Source of the DNA: JAQIBY01 sp964615585
GTDB taxonomy: Bacteria; Bacteroidota; Bacteroidia; Bacteroidales; ML635J-15
Length of the DNA: 64,000 nucleotides
Assembly (NCBI GenBank): GCA_964615585.1
Contig: CAZTNS010000001.1
Span: 1 to 64,000 of the forward strand
Direction: 5' to 3'
Shown: one piece after another, positions 44,251 through 53,757 of the stretch
Position numbering within the stretch: position 1 is the stretch's first letter
Layout: each line of letters starts with the position of its first letter
The notes under the pieces: model-generated
Told to the model about the DNA's origin: nothing
Database searches by the model: none
What the model saw: only the letters and a program-made list of their open reading frames with translations
Position numbers and translations under genes: made by a program

Positions 44251-45591
44251 ATGAAAATAATCATTTCAGGAGCAGGGGAGGTTGGAAAATACCTTGCACA
44301 AATGTTGACAAAAGAAAAACACGATACCATCGTTGTTGATACAAACAAGGATAAGTTGAAGGTTGTAGAAACCCAATACGATTTGATGACAATTACGGGA
44401 TCATCATCCTCTTTTAAAACCCTTGAGGATGCCAAGATAAAAAATGCGGATTTGTTTATTGCAGTTACCCATTCGGAAGAAATAAATCTTATATCAGCCA
44501 TGTTGGCAAAACGACTTGGAGCCAAGAAAACCATTGCACGTATAGATAATCTTGAATATATTGATCCATTGCGAAAACTGCACTTTATCAATATGGGGGT
44601 TGACAGGATGATTTATCCTGAAAGAATTGCAGCTAAGGAAGTGGTGGCATTGGTCAGGGAAACCGGTACAACGCAGGTTTTTGAATTTTCGGACGGACGT
44701 TTAAATTTGTTTGTTGTTCATTTGTCCGAAGATGCTCCAATAATAAATAAAACACTGAAAGAAGCAACGGAAGTAAGCAAATCTATTGATTACCGGGCAG
44801 TTGCCATTACCCGTAGCGGTAAAACCATTATCCCTTCCGGGGATGATGTATTGATGGCTGGTGACCATGTATATGTTATTACCAGCCCTGTTGGAATTGA
44901 TAAGCTGATGAAGTTTGCTGGAAAGCAAAAAGACAAATTTGATGATGTTATGATCCTGGGAGGTAGCCGTATTGGGCAGAAAGTTGCAAATGAACTGGGG
45001 AAGAGTTGTAAGATCAAATTGATCGAAAATGACGAAAACAAAGCCCTGCTGCTGGCTGACAAGCTTGATCATTGCCTGGTTATCCATGGCGATGGCCGGA
45101 ATATGGATTTGCTGGAAGAAGAGGGCATCAGAGATATGGATGCCTTTGTTGCTGTTACCGGGGATTCAGAAACCAATATTTTATCATGTATGCTGGCTAA
45201 GAAGCTGGGTGTAAAGAAAACAATTGCTGAAATTGAAAATTTCAATTATTTTGATTTTGCTCAGAAAATGGGCATTGATTCGATCATCAACAAAAAACTC
45301 AGTGCAGCTTCCCGTATTTATTCTTTTACCATGCACGCCGAAGTGTCTTCTATAAAATGCTTAACAAGTACGGATGCAGAATTAATGGAATTTGTGGTAA
45401 AAGAAAAAGCCAGGGTAACCAAAGATATCCTTCGTAATTTGGAGTTTCCTGAAAATGCCATTATAGGAGGGGTGGTCAGAGGCAGGAAAAGTTTCATTGC
45501 TACTGGTGATACCCATATTATCGCAGGAGATAAAGTGGTTGTTTTTACCTTACCCGGTTCAATAAAGAAGGTAGAAAAATTCTTTTCTTGA
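44251..45591 (+). CDS. trkA: Trk system potassium uptake regulator TrkA
   Basis: The 446-residue cytosolic protein has two RCK units. Each has a Rossmann NAD-binding start (MKIIISGAGEVGKYLA and DVMILGGSRIGQKVA) and a following TrkA-C regulatory part (TIIPSGDDVLMAGDHVYVI and KSFIATGDTHIIAGDKVVVF). It gates the TrkH/KtrB potassium channel in response to nucleotides. No trkH gene is adjacent in the window. It converges with murF. Confidence 0.93.
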   Translation: MKIIISGAGEVGKYLAQMLTKEKHDTIVVDTNKDKLKVVETQYDLMTITGSSSSFKTLEDAKIKNADLFIAVTHSEEINLISAMLAKRLGAKKTIARIDNLEYIDPLRKLHFINMGVDRMIYPERIAAKEVVALVRETGTTQVFEFSDGRLNLFVVHLSEDAPIINKTLKEATEVSKSIDYRAVAITRSGKTIIPSGDDVLMAGDHVYVITSPVGIDKLMKFAGKQKDKFDDVMILGGSRIGQKVANELGKSCKIKLIENDENKALLLADKLDHCLVIHGDGRNMDLLEEEGIRDMDAFVAVTGDSETNILSCMLAKKLGVKKTIAEIENFNYFDFAQKMGIDSIINKKLSAASRIYSFTMHAEVSSIKCLTSTDAELMEFVVKEKARVTKDILRNLEFPENAIIGGVVRGRKSFIATGDTHIIAGDKVVVFTLPGSIKKVEKFFS

Positions 45592-45602
45592 GTTGTCTCC
45601 AT

Positions 45603-46892
45603 TTACAGGTATGGGATGATTAATTCCAGCTGCATGGACCTTGAGCCTTTTATAAGTATTTGCCGGTTGCTTAAATCGGTCTTTTGTAGTAGCAACTTTA
45701 AACTATCTGTATCAGGGACAAAGTGGTAATCGTATGCATCTTTTAATTTGAAAAATTCCGGACCGCACAGATATGCTTCTTTAAAGCCCATTTGATTAAT
45801 CAGTTCCAGTATCTCCCTGTGGAATTTATGTGAGGTATTCCCAAGTTCTTTCATGTCACCCAATATGAGGGTTTGTGCTTTATTGTTGTTATAAAAATGT
45901 TTTATTGCAAGCTCCATGCTGGTTGGGTTTGCGTTGTACATGTCAAGGAACAGCTCATTGTTGTCTGTAATTTTTATTTCCGATCGTTGATTTGCCGGTG
46001 TATATTGTTCAATGGCTTTGTTTATGTTATCATGAGGAACATTAAAGTAAGCAGCTATGCATACGGCAGACAGAATGTTTTCGGCATTGTATGAACCAAA
46101 TAATTTTGATACACATTCACCTTGCATGCTTTTTGTTTTCCAGCGTACACCAACGTATCCCTGGTGTGTAAGATGTTGTCCTCTGCAAAATGCTTCTTTG
46201 GACATAAAACTGTATGTTATTGTTTTTTGTTCCCCCAGCATTTGTGTTAATAATGAATTATCCTGATTAACAAAAGTGACGCCTTCTGTTTTCTCAAGAT
46301 ACCTGTACAATTCAGCTTTTGCTTTTTTTACGCCTTCAAATGACCCAAAACCTTCAATATGTGCTCTCCCAACATTGGTTATCAGGCCAAAATCCGGTTG
46401 AGCTATTTCACATAATTTCGCAATTTCACCCGGATGATTTGCGCCCATTTCAATAATACTAAATTCTGTTGTATCGCTAATGTTAAGTATGCTCAAGGGA
46501 ACGCCAATGTGGTTGTTCAAATTTCCGCTTGTTGCTGTGGTTTGGTAATACGTTTTGAGGATTGAAAGCATCAGTTCCTTGGTGGTTGTTTTCCCGTTGC
46601 TCCCTGTAATGGCGATGATTTTAGCAGGCATTAGCCGCCGGTGATGCACAGCAAGTTTCTGCAGGGCATCTAAACTGTTATCAACCAACAGGGTTTTACC
46701 GCTGATTTCATAATCAGGGTCATCAATCACAGCATAATATGCCCCCTTTTTAATCGCCTGAGCAGCATATTTATTACCGTTGAAATTGTCTCCTTTCAAT
46801 GCAAAAAATACCATTCCGGGAGAGATATTACGTGTATCTGTACATACCCCTTCGGAATGAATAAAAATATTGTGCAAATTTTTGATATCCAT
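45603..46892 (-). CDS. murF: UDP-N-acetylmuramoyl-tripeptide--D-alanyl-D-alanine ligase
   Basis: The 429-residue Mur ligase has ATP-binding ITGSNGKTTTKEL, the central IEMGANHPGEI, and the C-terminal LDMYNANPTSMELAIKH and LGDMKELG segments. It adds D-Ala-D-Ala to UDP-MurNAc-tripeptide in peptidoglycan synthesis. The start is set at MDIKNLHNIF (46890-46892), which gives the family length. The upstream frame overlaps the gldJ terminator. The position next to gldJ matches the order I recall for other Bacteroidota. Confidence 0.94.
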   Translation of the reverse strand: MDIKNLHNIFIHSEGVCTDTRNISPGMVFFALKGDNFNGNKYAAQAIKKGAYYAVIDDPDYEISGKTLLVDNSLDALQKLAVHHRRLMPAKIIAITGSNGKTTTKELMLSILKTYYQTTATSGNLNNHIGVPLSILNISDTTEFSIIEMGANHPGEIAKLCEIAQPDFGLITNVGRAHIEGFGSFEGVKKAKAELYRYLEKTEGVTFVNQDNSLLTQMLGEQKTITYSFMSKEAFCRGQHLTHQGYVGVRWKTKSMQGECVSKLFGSYNAENILSAVCIAAYFNVPHDNINKAIEQYTPANQRSEIKITDNNELFLDMYNANPTSMELAIKHFYNNNKAQTLILGDMKELGNTSHKFHREILELINQMGFKEAYLCGPEFFKLKDAYDYHFVPDTDSLKLLLQKTDLSNRQILIKGSRSMQLELIIPYL

Positions 46893-46895
46893 ATC

Positions 46896-46931
46896 GTAAA
46901 AAAGAAAACCCCATGCAAGTAACATGGGGTT
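46896..46931 (-). terminator. Terminator of gldJ
   Basis: On the minus strand, AACCCCATG (46931-46923) pairs with CATGGGGTT (46915-46907) and is followed by TTCTTTTTT. It lies 23 nt beyond the gldJ stop and separates gldJ from murF. Confidence 0.75.
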
Positions 46932-46953
46932 GGCATTATAAATTAAAGTTTCA

Positions 46954-48675
46954 TTATTCTTCGATTGTAGGTGACCCAACGCGTGTCATAGCACAGCGGA
47001 ATCCCAGGTCTGCCCTTGATTTCTTTTCATCTAAGAAACGTCTTGATCCCGGGGTCATCCAGTATGCACGGTCTTTCCAGGAACCGCCTTTATAAACACG
47101 GGCACGGTCGGTAACAAGAGAAGTCATGCCTGTTCCTTTGTTGTCTTTTGGATTTGTCGGGTCGTATTCCCCTTTACCCCATTCTGAGTTTGCCCAATCG
47201 CCATCATTGTACATGGCATCAGTGGATTCAATATGTCGTACTGAATCTTCATCATATTCAACATGTTGCGAAAAACGTTCGGGTTCATTCCACCAGTCTT
47301 CTCCAGCGTCGGGAATAAGTGATTCAATATCACCGTCAAGAAAATTTCTGTTGTCAGCCCTTGTATAATTATCCCTGTTATAGGCGTGTTCTGCATCTAC
47401 TGGTCTTTCAAGTATTTTACCTGTGATATCGAAATAATCTTCAGCTTCTGGAGTTAGTTCAATCATGCCATCATTGGGGTCCCTGATAACTTCTTTTTCT
47501 GTATAAACATTTCCCCGGAATGGGCGGAATTCTGCCATGTCAGAATAGGTGAGGTCACGATATACGTCCATTACCCATTCGTTTACATTGCCTGCCATAC
47601 AGTAAAGCCCAAAATCATTTGGCCAGTAGCTTTTGACCGGTGCACAAATATCGGCTCCATCATTGAGCGCACCTGCAACACCCATATTATCACCACGGCC
47701 TCTCATAATGTTTCCCATGATCTGTCCACGATCGTCTGTACGGCTGTCATTACGAATATAATGTCCGTTCCAGGGATACAAACGACGTTCATAAATTCTT
47801 TCTTTGTGGTGATTTCCTATGTACGCCAATGCAGCATATTCCCATTCCGCTTCTGTAGGAAGCCGGTAACGCGGGAGGAAAATACCATCTTCGATACGAA
47901 CCCATCTGCGGTCGTCGGCAAAAGCATCTTGTCTTCCTCTGCCACCACCACCACCACCACGGCGGCCTTCTTTCATTGTTGAGGGGTCTTCGTACAATTT
48001 CTCAACTTTACCGTCCGGGCCTCGTCCTGTTTCATCAATATGTAAATCCAGGTTATCGGCATATGCAAGGTAAGCATCAACATTAAAATGTTTTGATTGA
48101 TCTTGTGGAGCGGCATAGGGATCTAAAATGCCTTCTCTGATCAGAATAAATTCATTGACCCTGTCAGTACGCCAGGATGAATAGTCTCTGGCTTGTTGCC
48201 AGCTCACTCCAACTACAGGATATTGTTCATAAGCCGGATGACGGAGGTATAAATCTACCATAGGCTCGTTAAATGCCAGGCGCTCACGCCAAACCAACGT
48301 GTCGGGCAATGCCTGACGGTAAATGTATCTGAAGTCTGTGGCATATACGTGTCGTAGCCAGTACAAATATTCCCTGTAATCAATGTTTGCGACTTCCGTT
48401 TCATCCATATAAAATGATGAAACGGTAACGCGTCGTGGTGTATTATTCCACTCAAACATCACGTCTTGTTCTGTACGTCCCATGGCAAATGTACCACCTT
48501 CAACAAAAATGAGGCCGGGGCCTGTCTCTTGTTCGTATCCCGGATGATTTTGAAAGCCACCAAAACGGGGATCATTGTAATGCCATCCAGTTGTGCTTGA
48601 TGATTCTTTTTGGCATGATGCCAGCAAAAATGTACCAAAAATCACGAGCATTGAGAGACGGATAATATGTTTCAT
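46954..48675 (-). CDS. gldJ: Gliding-motility / T9SS lipoprotein GldJ (SUMF1-like domain)
   Basis: The 573-residue protein has a lipoprotein signal (VIFGTFLLASC, Cys 21). The formylglycine-generating-enzyme fold covers FVEGGTFAMGRTEQD, MDETEVANIDYREYLYWL, YRLPTEAEWEYAA, YCMAGNVNEWVMD, VYKGGSWKDRAYW and DLGFRCAMTRVG. A GRGPDGKVEKLYEDPSTM insert is typical of GldJ. The active cysteines of true formylglycine enzymes are not conserved. GldJ is a periplasmic-side component needed for gliding and for stable GldK in T9SS. It contains an RRGGGGGGRGR run encoded by a CAC-type repeat on the plus strand. Neighbours murF, porP, porU and porV support the call. Confidence 0.92.
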   Translation of the reverse strand: MKHIIRLSMLVIFGTFLLASCQKESSSTTGWHYNDPRFGGFQNHPGYEQETGPGLIFVEGGTFAMGRTEQDVMFEWNNTPRRVTVSSFYMDETEVANIDYREYLYWLRHVYATDFRYIYRQALPDTLVWRERLAFNEPMVDLYLRHPAYEQYPVVGVSWQQARDYSSWRTDRVNEFILIREGILDPYAAPQDQSKHFNVDAYLAYADNLDLHIDETGRGPDGKVEKLYEDPSTMKEGRRGGGGGGRGRQDAFADDRRWVRIEDGIFLPRYRLPTEAEWEYAALAYIGNHHKERIYERRLYPWNGHYIRNDSRTDDRGQIMGNIMRGRGDNMGVAGALNDGADICAPVKSYWPNDFGLYCMAGNVNEWVMDVYRDLTYSDMAEFRPFRGNVYTEKEVIRDPNDGMIELTPEAEDYFDITGKILERPVDAEHAYNRDNYTRADNRNFLDGDIESLIPDAGEDWWNEPERFSQHVEYDEDSVRHIESTDAMYNDGDWANSEWGKGEYDPTNPKDNKGTGMTSLVTDRARVYKGGSWKDRAYWMTPGSRRFLDEKKSRADLGFRCAMTRVGSPTIEE

Positions 48676-48710
48676 GACATTAAATTTTGTTTATACATTA
48701 ATATATATAA

Positions 48711-49700
48711 CTAAAATGACGGACAACTTATTGTTCTGTATTTTGATTTGGGTGGTTTACAATTGAATGTAAACCCAAATGTTACTTCATGAGCACCAAG
48801 TGTTGAGTTTTTTAGTTTGGAAACTGTTAAATCATAACTGTAACCTACTTTTATTTGATCTTGTCTGAATCCAACCAGCATTATAAATGAATCATAATGG
48901 AAATTGAAATTTTGACGTAGCCAGAAACCAGCTACAATTGATGTTCTGTTAACATATACCCCCCAGTTGAATTGCTGGAAGTCTCCTTGTTGGTGGAATA
49001 ACAGCTGTGGAGCCAGTGATAACTCACCCCTTTTGAAATTCATTGCAGTGATTGGAATATCAGTACCAAAATGGACGGTAAATTTACGTGGAAGCACGGC
49101 ATCACTACCCCTCAGGAATGACTCTGCAGGTTCGGTCAGGTGATGTACAGCAAGTCCGAAGAATGTTTTTTCACTGAAACCAACGAGCCCGGCAGAAAAA
49201 TCAAAATAATTTTTGGTATCATCTACAATGCTTGGATCTTCATTGGTTGAGTATATAGGCCCGTATAAAGGATGTATCATGTCGGGAAAAATGAAATCCC
49301 ATTCAATGGTTTTCATAATATAGGCTGCCTGGAAGCCTCCTGCTATTGCAAGGTTCCGTGTAACAGGCAGTGTATAAGAATACATGCCTGCTATGGTTGT
49401 GGCTGTGATGGTTCCGTCACCTTGTACATCGTTCATTAAAAGCAACCCTGCACCCCCTTTTAATGCATTAACATGTTGGTCATACGACAGGCTGTAGGTT
49501 ACGTAGGTCTGAACCAGTGCAGGCCACTGATTGCGATAACTCAGGTTTACCCTTGGACACTTGTCAGAGCCCGTAAAAGCGGGATTCAAATAAAGCGGGT
49601 TTGCATAGAATTGCGAAAAATGTGCATCTTGTGCAGTAATTTTGCCGCTAAAGCCCATCAGAAGGCAAATCGTCAGGATGAATAATATTCGTTTAATCAT
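48711..49700 (-). CDS. PorP/SprF family outer-membrane protein (T9SS)
   Basis: The 329-residue protein has a signal peptide (MIKRILFILTICLLMGFSG). The domain begins DAHFSQFYANPLYLNPAFTG, the PorP/SprF signature, followed by beta-barrel strands and VGFRQDQIKVGYSYDL near the end. PorP binds PorK/N-type partners, and SprF proteins help secrete particular large cargo. Here it sits between gldJ and porU and is probably co-transcribed with gldJ (35 bp apart). Whether it is the general PorP or a cargo-specific SprF paralogue cannot be told from sequence. Confidence 0.85.
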   Translation of the reverse strand: MIKRILFILTICLLMGFSGKITAQDAHFSQFYANPLYLNPAFTGSDKCPRVNLSYRNQWPALVQTYVTYSLSYDQHVNALKGGAGLLLMNDVQGDGTITATTIAGMYSYTLPVTRNLAIAGGFQAAYIMKTIEWDFIFPDMIHPLYGPIYSTNEDPSIVDDTKNYFDFSAGLVGFSEKTFFGLAVHHLTEPAESFLRGSDAVLPRKFTVHFGTDIPITAMNFKRGELSLAPQLLFHQQGDFQQFNWGVYVNRTSIVAGFWLRQNFNFHYDSFIMLVGFRQDQIKVGYSYDLTVSKLKNSTLGAHEVTFGFTFNCKPPKSKYRTISCPSF

Positions 49701-49810
49701 GTTGTTGCTATTATTCCACAATGTGCAATTATACAAATAAATATTTTAAAAATCAAATCAGAGTTACAATAATACAATATTTTTATCGTTTAAAAAAATA
49801 AATCAGTGAT

Positions 49811-49848
49811 AATTTATTATTTCGCATCGAATTTATTATTTCGCATCG
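49811..49848 (+). repeat. Exact 19-bp tandem duplication in the porU leader
   Basis: AATTTATTATTTCGCATCG occurs twice in direct succession (49811-49829, 49830-49848), ending 26 nt before the porU ATG. A promoter is expected here, but no clear TAnnTTTG is seen. It may be a duplicated promoter or leader segment. Confidence 0.7.
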
Positions 49849-49874
49849 AAAATATACATTTATTTTTAAAAAAC

Positions 49875-52800
49875 ATGAAAAAAATACTTTTGATTTCTTT
49901 TTTGATTTTATTTGCTTACTATGTTAAAACATTACAGGCACAAAATTATAATTTTTCTGATAAAATCAAATGGATGGGGATACAAAAGATTAGTGTTGAT
50001 TCTTTAAACAGCATTGAAAGGCTCTCCTTTGTTGATGCTGCCTATTATGAACAGGAACAGATTCCGGTTTATTTTAATCAGATTGACTTGAAAAATGGTA
50101 AAGTTGTCGGTTTTTTATGGACAAAAAGAAAGGTTGAGCCTCTTGATCAAGATGAAAAGTTGCTTCTGAAAAGGTACAATATTAATTTACCGGATCAATT
50201 TGATGTTTCTTTTTCAAACAGCATTATCCGCAAACAGCATTATGCACATATTAATATGGTGCCGTTAAGAAAGAACCCCGATACTGGTGAGCCTGAAAAA
50301 TTGATTGAATTTTCTTTAAAATTGCAATATGAACAATTGCCTGAGGTGAAATCCCAACGTACTTATGCCGATAATTCCATTATGAATACAGGTGAATGGT
50401 ATAAGATCAGGGTCGGCAATTCCGGTATTTATGAATTGTCATACAGTGACATATCTTCAATGGGGTTTGATGATCCTGCACAAGTGGGCGTTTATGGTTA
50501 TGGCGGGATGGTTCCCAAAAAAAATGCAGAAAGCAGGCATGATGATATCCCTCAACGACCTGTTTATTTACAGGATAACAATGGAAATGATGTTTTTGAT
50601 GCTGGTGACGCTTTGTTGGTTTATCTTGAAGGACCGGACAAACACGTTTATGAAGGAGAAGGAGTGTATAAACATGAGATTCACAACTATTCCGATCATG
50701 CTTATTATTTTCTCTCCGATGCTGATGGACCATTGTTTATCGAAACATTGTCAGAAAATCTGACAGCAAATGGATACACAAGTTCTTATGATTATTATAA
50801 AACACTCGAAAAAGACAGTATCAATCTAATTGCTTCTGGGCGCAATTGGTTCTGGCGTCATTTTGATTATGACCTTTCATATTCATTTAACATAGGCATT
50901 CCATCTGTGGATAATACCGAGCAAGCAAATTTATATGCCTCATTGGCAGCTCGTTCAAAACAAAACAGCCGGTTTAAAGTAACTATAAACGGAAATTCAA
51001 CTTATTCTGGGTATATAGATTATGTGTCGGGTTCCTCAACAGATTATTATGCAAAAAAAACAGACGAACGGTTTTCTATAAATCCTCCTCAGGCATCCAA
51101 TACAATAAAAATTGAATATATGATTCCGAATACAGGCTCTGAGGGCTGGTTGGATTACCTTACAATGAATGCCCGTGCTTTGTTGAATATGCAGGAAAGC
51201 AGCCTGAGATTTCGTGATTCACGTACAGTGGGAGCAGGGAATATAACTCAATATACCATTAATGGAGTGAATAGCAATTGTGTTGTCCTGGATATTACTG
51301 ATCCTGTCAATGCGCATGCCATTGAACCTGACCAGCTGTCAGGAGAACAAATGAAATTTACGGCGGAAAGTGAAGATTTATGTGAATTTGTTGTTTTTGA
51401 CAGGAGTGCTTCTTTCAGTACCCCACAGATTGACGGCAGTGAAAAATTGGGATTTGTCAGTAATCAAAATTTGCATGGTTTTTCAAATGTGGATTATGTC
51501 ATTGTGACAAATGGTTTGTTTAGTTCATACGCACAGCAATTGGCAGAATTTCATCAGTCTCTGAACGGGTTGAACACCATTGTTGTTGATCAGGAAAAAA
51601 TATTTAATGAGTTTTCTTCCGGGACTCCTGATGTGGCGGCAGTACGTGATTTTATGAGGATGTTGTATAATAAGGCTGAGTCTGTTACCGGAATGCCAAA
51701 ATACCTCCTGTTGTTTGGTGATGGAAGTTATGACAACAAAACCACCACCAGTTCCAATACCAATTATATACTTACCTATCAATCAACCAATGGAATTCAT
51801 CCCACTCATTCTTTTGTCAGTGATGATTTTTTTGGTTTGCTGGATGATAATGAAGGAACCGTGTCTGGGGCAGAAGGCCTCGATGTTGGAATTGGCCGCT
51901 TGCCCGTAAAATCACAGAACGAAGCACAGGCGGCAGTGGATAAAATATTTAACTATGCAAATCCTGACAGCTATGGCTCCTGGAGGAATGTATTGTGTTT
52001 CATTGGCGATGATGAAGATTCCGGTTCCCACCAGGAAGACGCCAGTGAAATGGGAGATACCATCATGGAACATTATCCTGTTTTTAATGCAAGAAAAATA
52101 CTGCTGGATGCTTACGAACAGATATCTACAGTACAGGGTTCCAGATATCCCGATGTCAATCAGGCCATTGATGAGCGCGTGAATAAAGGTGCCCTGATCA
52201 TGAATTATTCCGGCCATGGCAATACAAATTCACTTGCCCATGAAGCTGTGGTAACCATGAGCCAGATCAATTCCTGGAATAACCTTAACAGGCTACCGCT
52301 ATTTCTTACAGCAACCTGTGAGTTTAGCCGTTTTGATGATTATGAATTTACATCTGCAGGTGAGCAAATATTCTTGAATCCGGAGGGAGGCGGAATAGGT
52401 TTGCTAACCACAACACGTATGGTATATGCCGGAGCCAATTTCAATCTGAATTCCGAATTTTATCGTCAGGTTTTTAAGCGTGACGAAAACAATGATCTCT
52501 TTGCTTTAGGTGAAATTATCATGCATACCAAAAACAATATAAGTGACTCCAACAATAAAAGAAATTTTGTTTTGCTGGGCGATCCCGCCCTTAAATTAGC
52601 CATACCCGAGTACATTGTGGAAACTGACTCTGTAAAGGAAATTGACTCTGTAAATGGCGTGGATGTGTCAGTTTTCTCTGATACGGTTGGTGCGGCAAGC
52701 CATATTTCAGTTTTCGGACACATTGAAGATAGGGCCGGAAACATCATGACGGATTTTAACGGGGTGTTGTACCCTTCTGTTTTTGACAAGGTAATGGAAT

Positions 52801-53705
52801 ACACTACGCTTGGTAATGATGATTGTCCTCCTTTTTCCTATAAAGAGCAAAAAAATGTCCTGTATTCTGGCAAAGCCAGTATAGAGGATGGGTATTTTTC
52901 GTTTGAGTTTATTGTGCCCGTGGATATTGCCTATTATTTCGATAACGGAAAGATCAGTTATTATGCTGAATCAGACAATGCTGATGCACATGGGTACTTT
53001 GACGAGTTGATCATTGGAGGCAGCAGTGACAACATGGGTTCTGATGTGTGGGGCCCCGACATAGAACTGTATATGAACAATACAGATTTCGTTGATGGGG
53101 GTATCACAGATGAAAAACCAGATATGCTGGCTTTTGTTTATGATGAATCCGGTATCAACACGGTTGGAAATGGCATTGGCCATGATATTGTTGCTGTGCT
53201 GGATGATAACACTGCTGATGCCATCATTTTAAATGATTATTACGAGGCTGATCTGGATTCTTACCAATCTGGTACAATTACTTATCCATTCCGTGATCTG
53301 GATGCCGGTATGCATAGTTTACGTGTAAAAGTATGGGATGTGTTTAACAACAGTGCCGAGTCAGAAATTTCTTTTATGGTGGCAAATTCCTCAGAACTGG
53401 TAATTGAGCAGCTTGGCAATTATCCCAATCCCTTTACGGATCAAACCTGTTTTACTTTCACACATAATCATGCAGGGGAGCAACTTGACGTAGAAATTAA
53501 GATATATACCATGAATGGTGGATTAATAAAAACTATTTATGAACAAGTCTATACTTCAGGTTACACAATTGATCCGATATGTTGGCAGGCAGGTAATAGT
53601 AATGGAAGGACGGTTGAGCCGGGGGTGTATGTTTACCATGTAAAAGTACGTGCAGCCAATGGAGATGTTGTAAATAAATTTAAAAAAATGGTGTTTGTGA
53701 AATAA
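49875..53705 (+). CDS. porU: T9SS sortase PorU (gingipain-like C25 peptidase)
   Basis: The 1276-residue protein has a signal peptide (MKKILLISFLILFAYYV). A long beta-rich N-terminal region is followed by a peptidase C25 domain with the catalytic His in NYSGHGNTNS (near residue 780) and Cys in LTATCEFSRF (near residue 813). A C-terminal sorting-type domain ends it (NYPNPFTDQTCFTF, PGVYVYHVKVRAANG, KKMVFVK). PorU removes the sorting signal from cargo at the cell surface and links the protein to anionic LPS. The start at 49875 gives a signal peptide; the upstream frame is a repeat artefact. porV follows after 52 bp. Confidence 0.95.
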   Translation: MKKILLISFLILFAYYVKTLQAQNYNFSDKIKWMGIQKISVDSLNSIERLSFVDAAYYEQEQIPVYFNQIDLKNGKVVGFLWTKRKVEPLDQDEKLLLKRYNINLPDQFDVSFSNSIIRKQHYAHINMVPLRKNPDTGEPEKLIEFSLKLQYEQLPEVKSQRTYADNSIMNTGEWYKIRVGNSGIYELSYSDISSMGFDDPAQVGVYGYGGMVPKKNAESRHDDIPQRPVYLQDNNGNDVFDAGDALLVYLEGPDKHVYEGEGVYKHEIHNYSDHAYYFLSDADGPLFIETLSENLTANGYTSSYDYYKTLEKDSINLIASGRNWFWRHFDYDLSYSFNIGIPSVDNTEQANLYASLAARSKQNSRFKVTINGNSTYSGYIDYVSGSSTDYYAKKTDERFSINPPQASNTIKIEYMIPNTGSEGWLDYLTMNARALLNMQESSLRFRDSRTVGAGNITQYTINGVNSNCVVLDITDPVNAHAIEPDQLSGEQMKFTAESEDLCEFVVFDRSASFSTPQIDGSEKLGFVSNQNLHGFSNVDYVIVTNGLFSSYAQQLAEFHQSLNGLNTIVVDQEKIFNEFSSGTPDVAAVRDFMRMLYNKAESVTGMPKYLLLFGDGSYDNKTTTSSNTNYILTYQSTNGIHPTHSFVSDDFFGLLDDNEGTVSGAEGLDVGIGRLPVKSQNEAQAAVDKIFNYANPDSYGSWRNVLCFIGDDEDSGSHQEDASEMGDTIMEHYPVFNARKILLDAYEQISTVQGSRYPDVNQAIDERVNKGALIMNYSGHGNTNSLAHEAVVTMSQINSWNNLNRLPLFLTATCEFSRFDDYEFTSAGEQIFLNPEGGGIGLLTTTRMVYAGANFNLNSEFYRQVFKRDENNDLFALGEIIMHTKNNISDSNNKRNFVLLGDPALKLAIPEYIVETDSVKEIDSVNGVDVSVFSDTVGAASHISVFGHIEDRAGNIMTDFNGVLYPSVFDKVMEYTTLGNDDCPPFSYKEQKNVLYSGKASIEDGYFSFEFIVPVDIAYYFDNGKISYYAESDNADAHGYFDELIIGGSSDNMGSDVWGPDIELYMNNTDFVDGGITDEKPDMLAFVYDESGINTVGNGIGHDIVAVLDDNTADAIILNDYYEADLDSYQSGTITYPFRDLDAGMHSLRVKVWDVFNNSAESEISFMVANSSELVIEQLGNYPNPFTDQTCFTFTHNHAGEQLDVEIKIYTMNGGLIKTIYEQVYTSGYTIDPICWQAGNSNGRTVEPGVYVYHVKVRAANGDVVNKFKKMVFVK

Positions 53706-53710
53706 TTTTC

Positions 53711-53740
53711 TTGTGAATGCGTTTATTGCTTGTATTTTTG
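53711..53740 (+). promoter_or_regulatory. Promoter of porV
   Basis: TTG at 53711-53713, 19 nt, then TATTTTTG at 53733-53740, a perfect -7 box between the porU stop and the porV ATG. porV can thus be transcribed independently of porU. Confidence 0.65.
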
Positions 53741-53757
53741 TAAAAAAATTAAAAACA

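Noticed and set aside
46954..48675. Reading GldJ as an active formylglycine-generating enzyme
   Set aside because: The SUMF1 fold is present but the active-site cysteines are absent, and the T9SS neighbours indicate GldJ.
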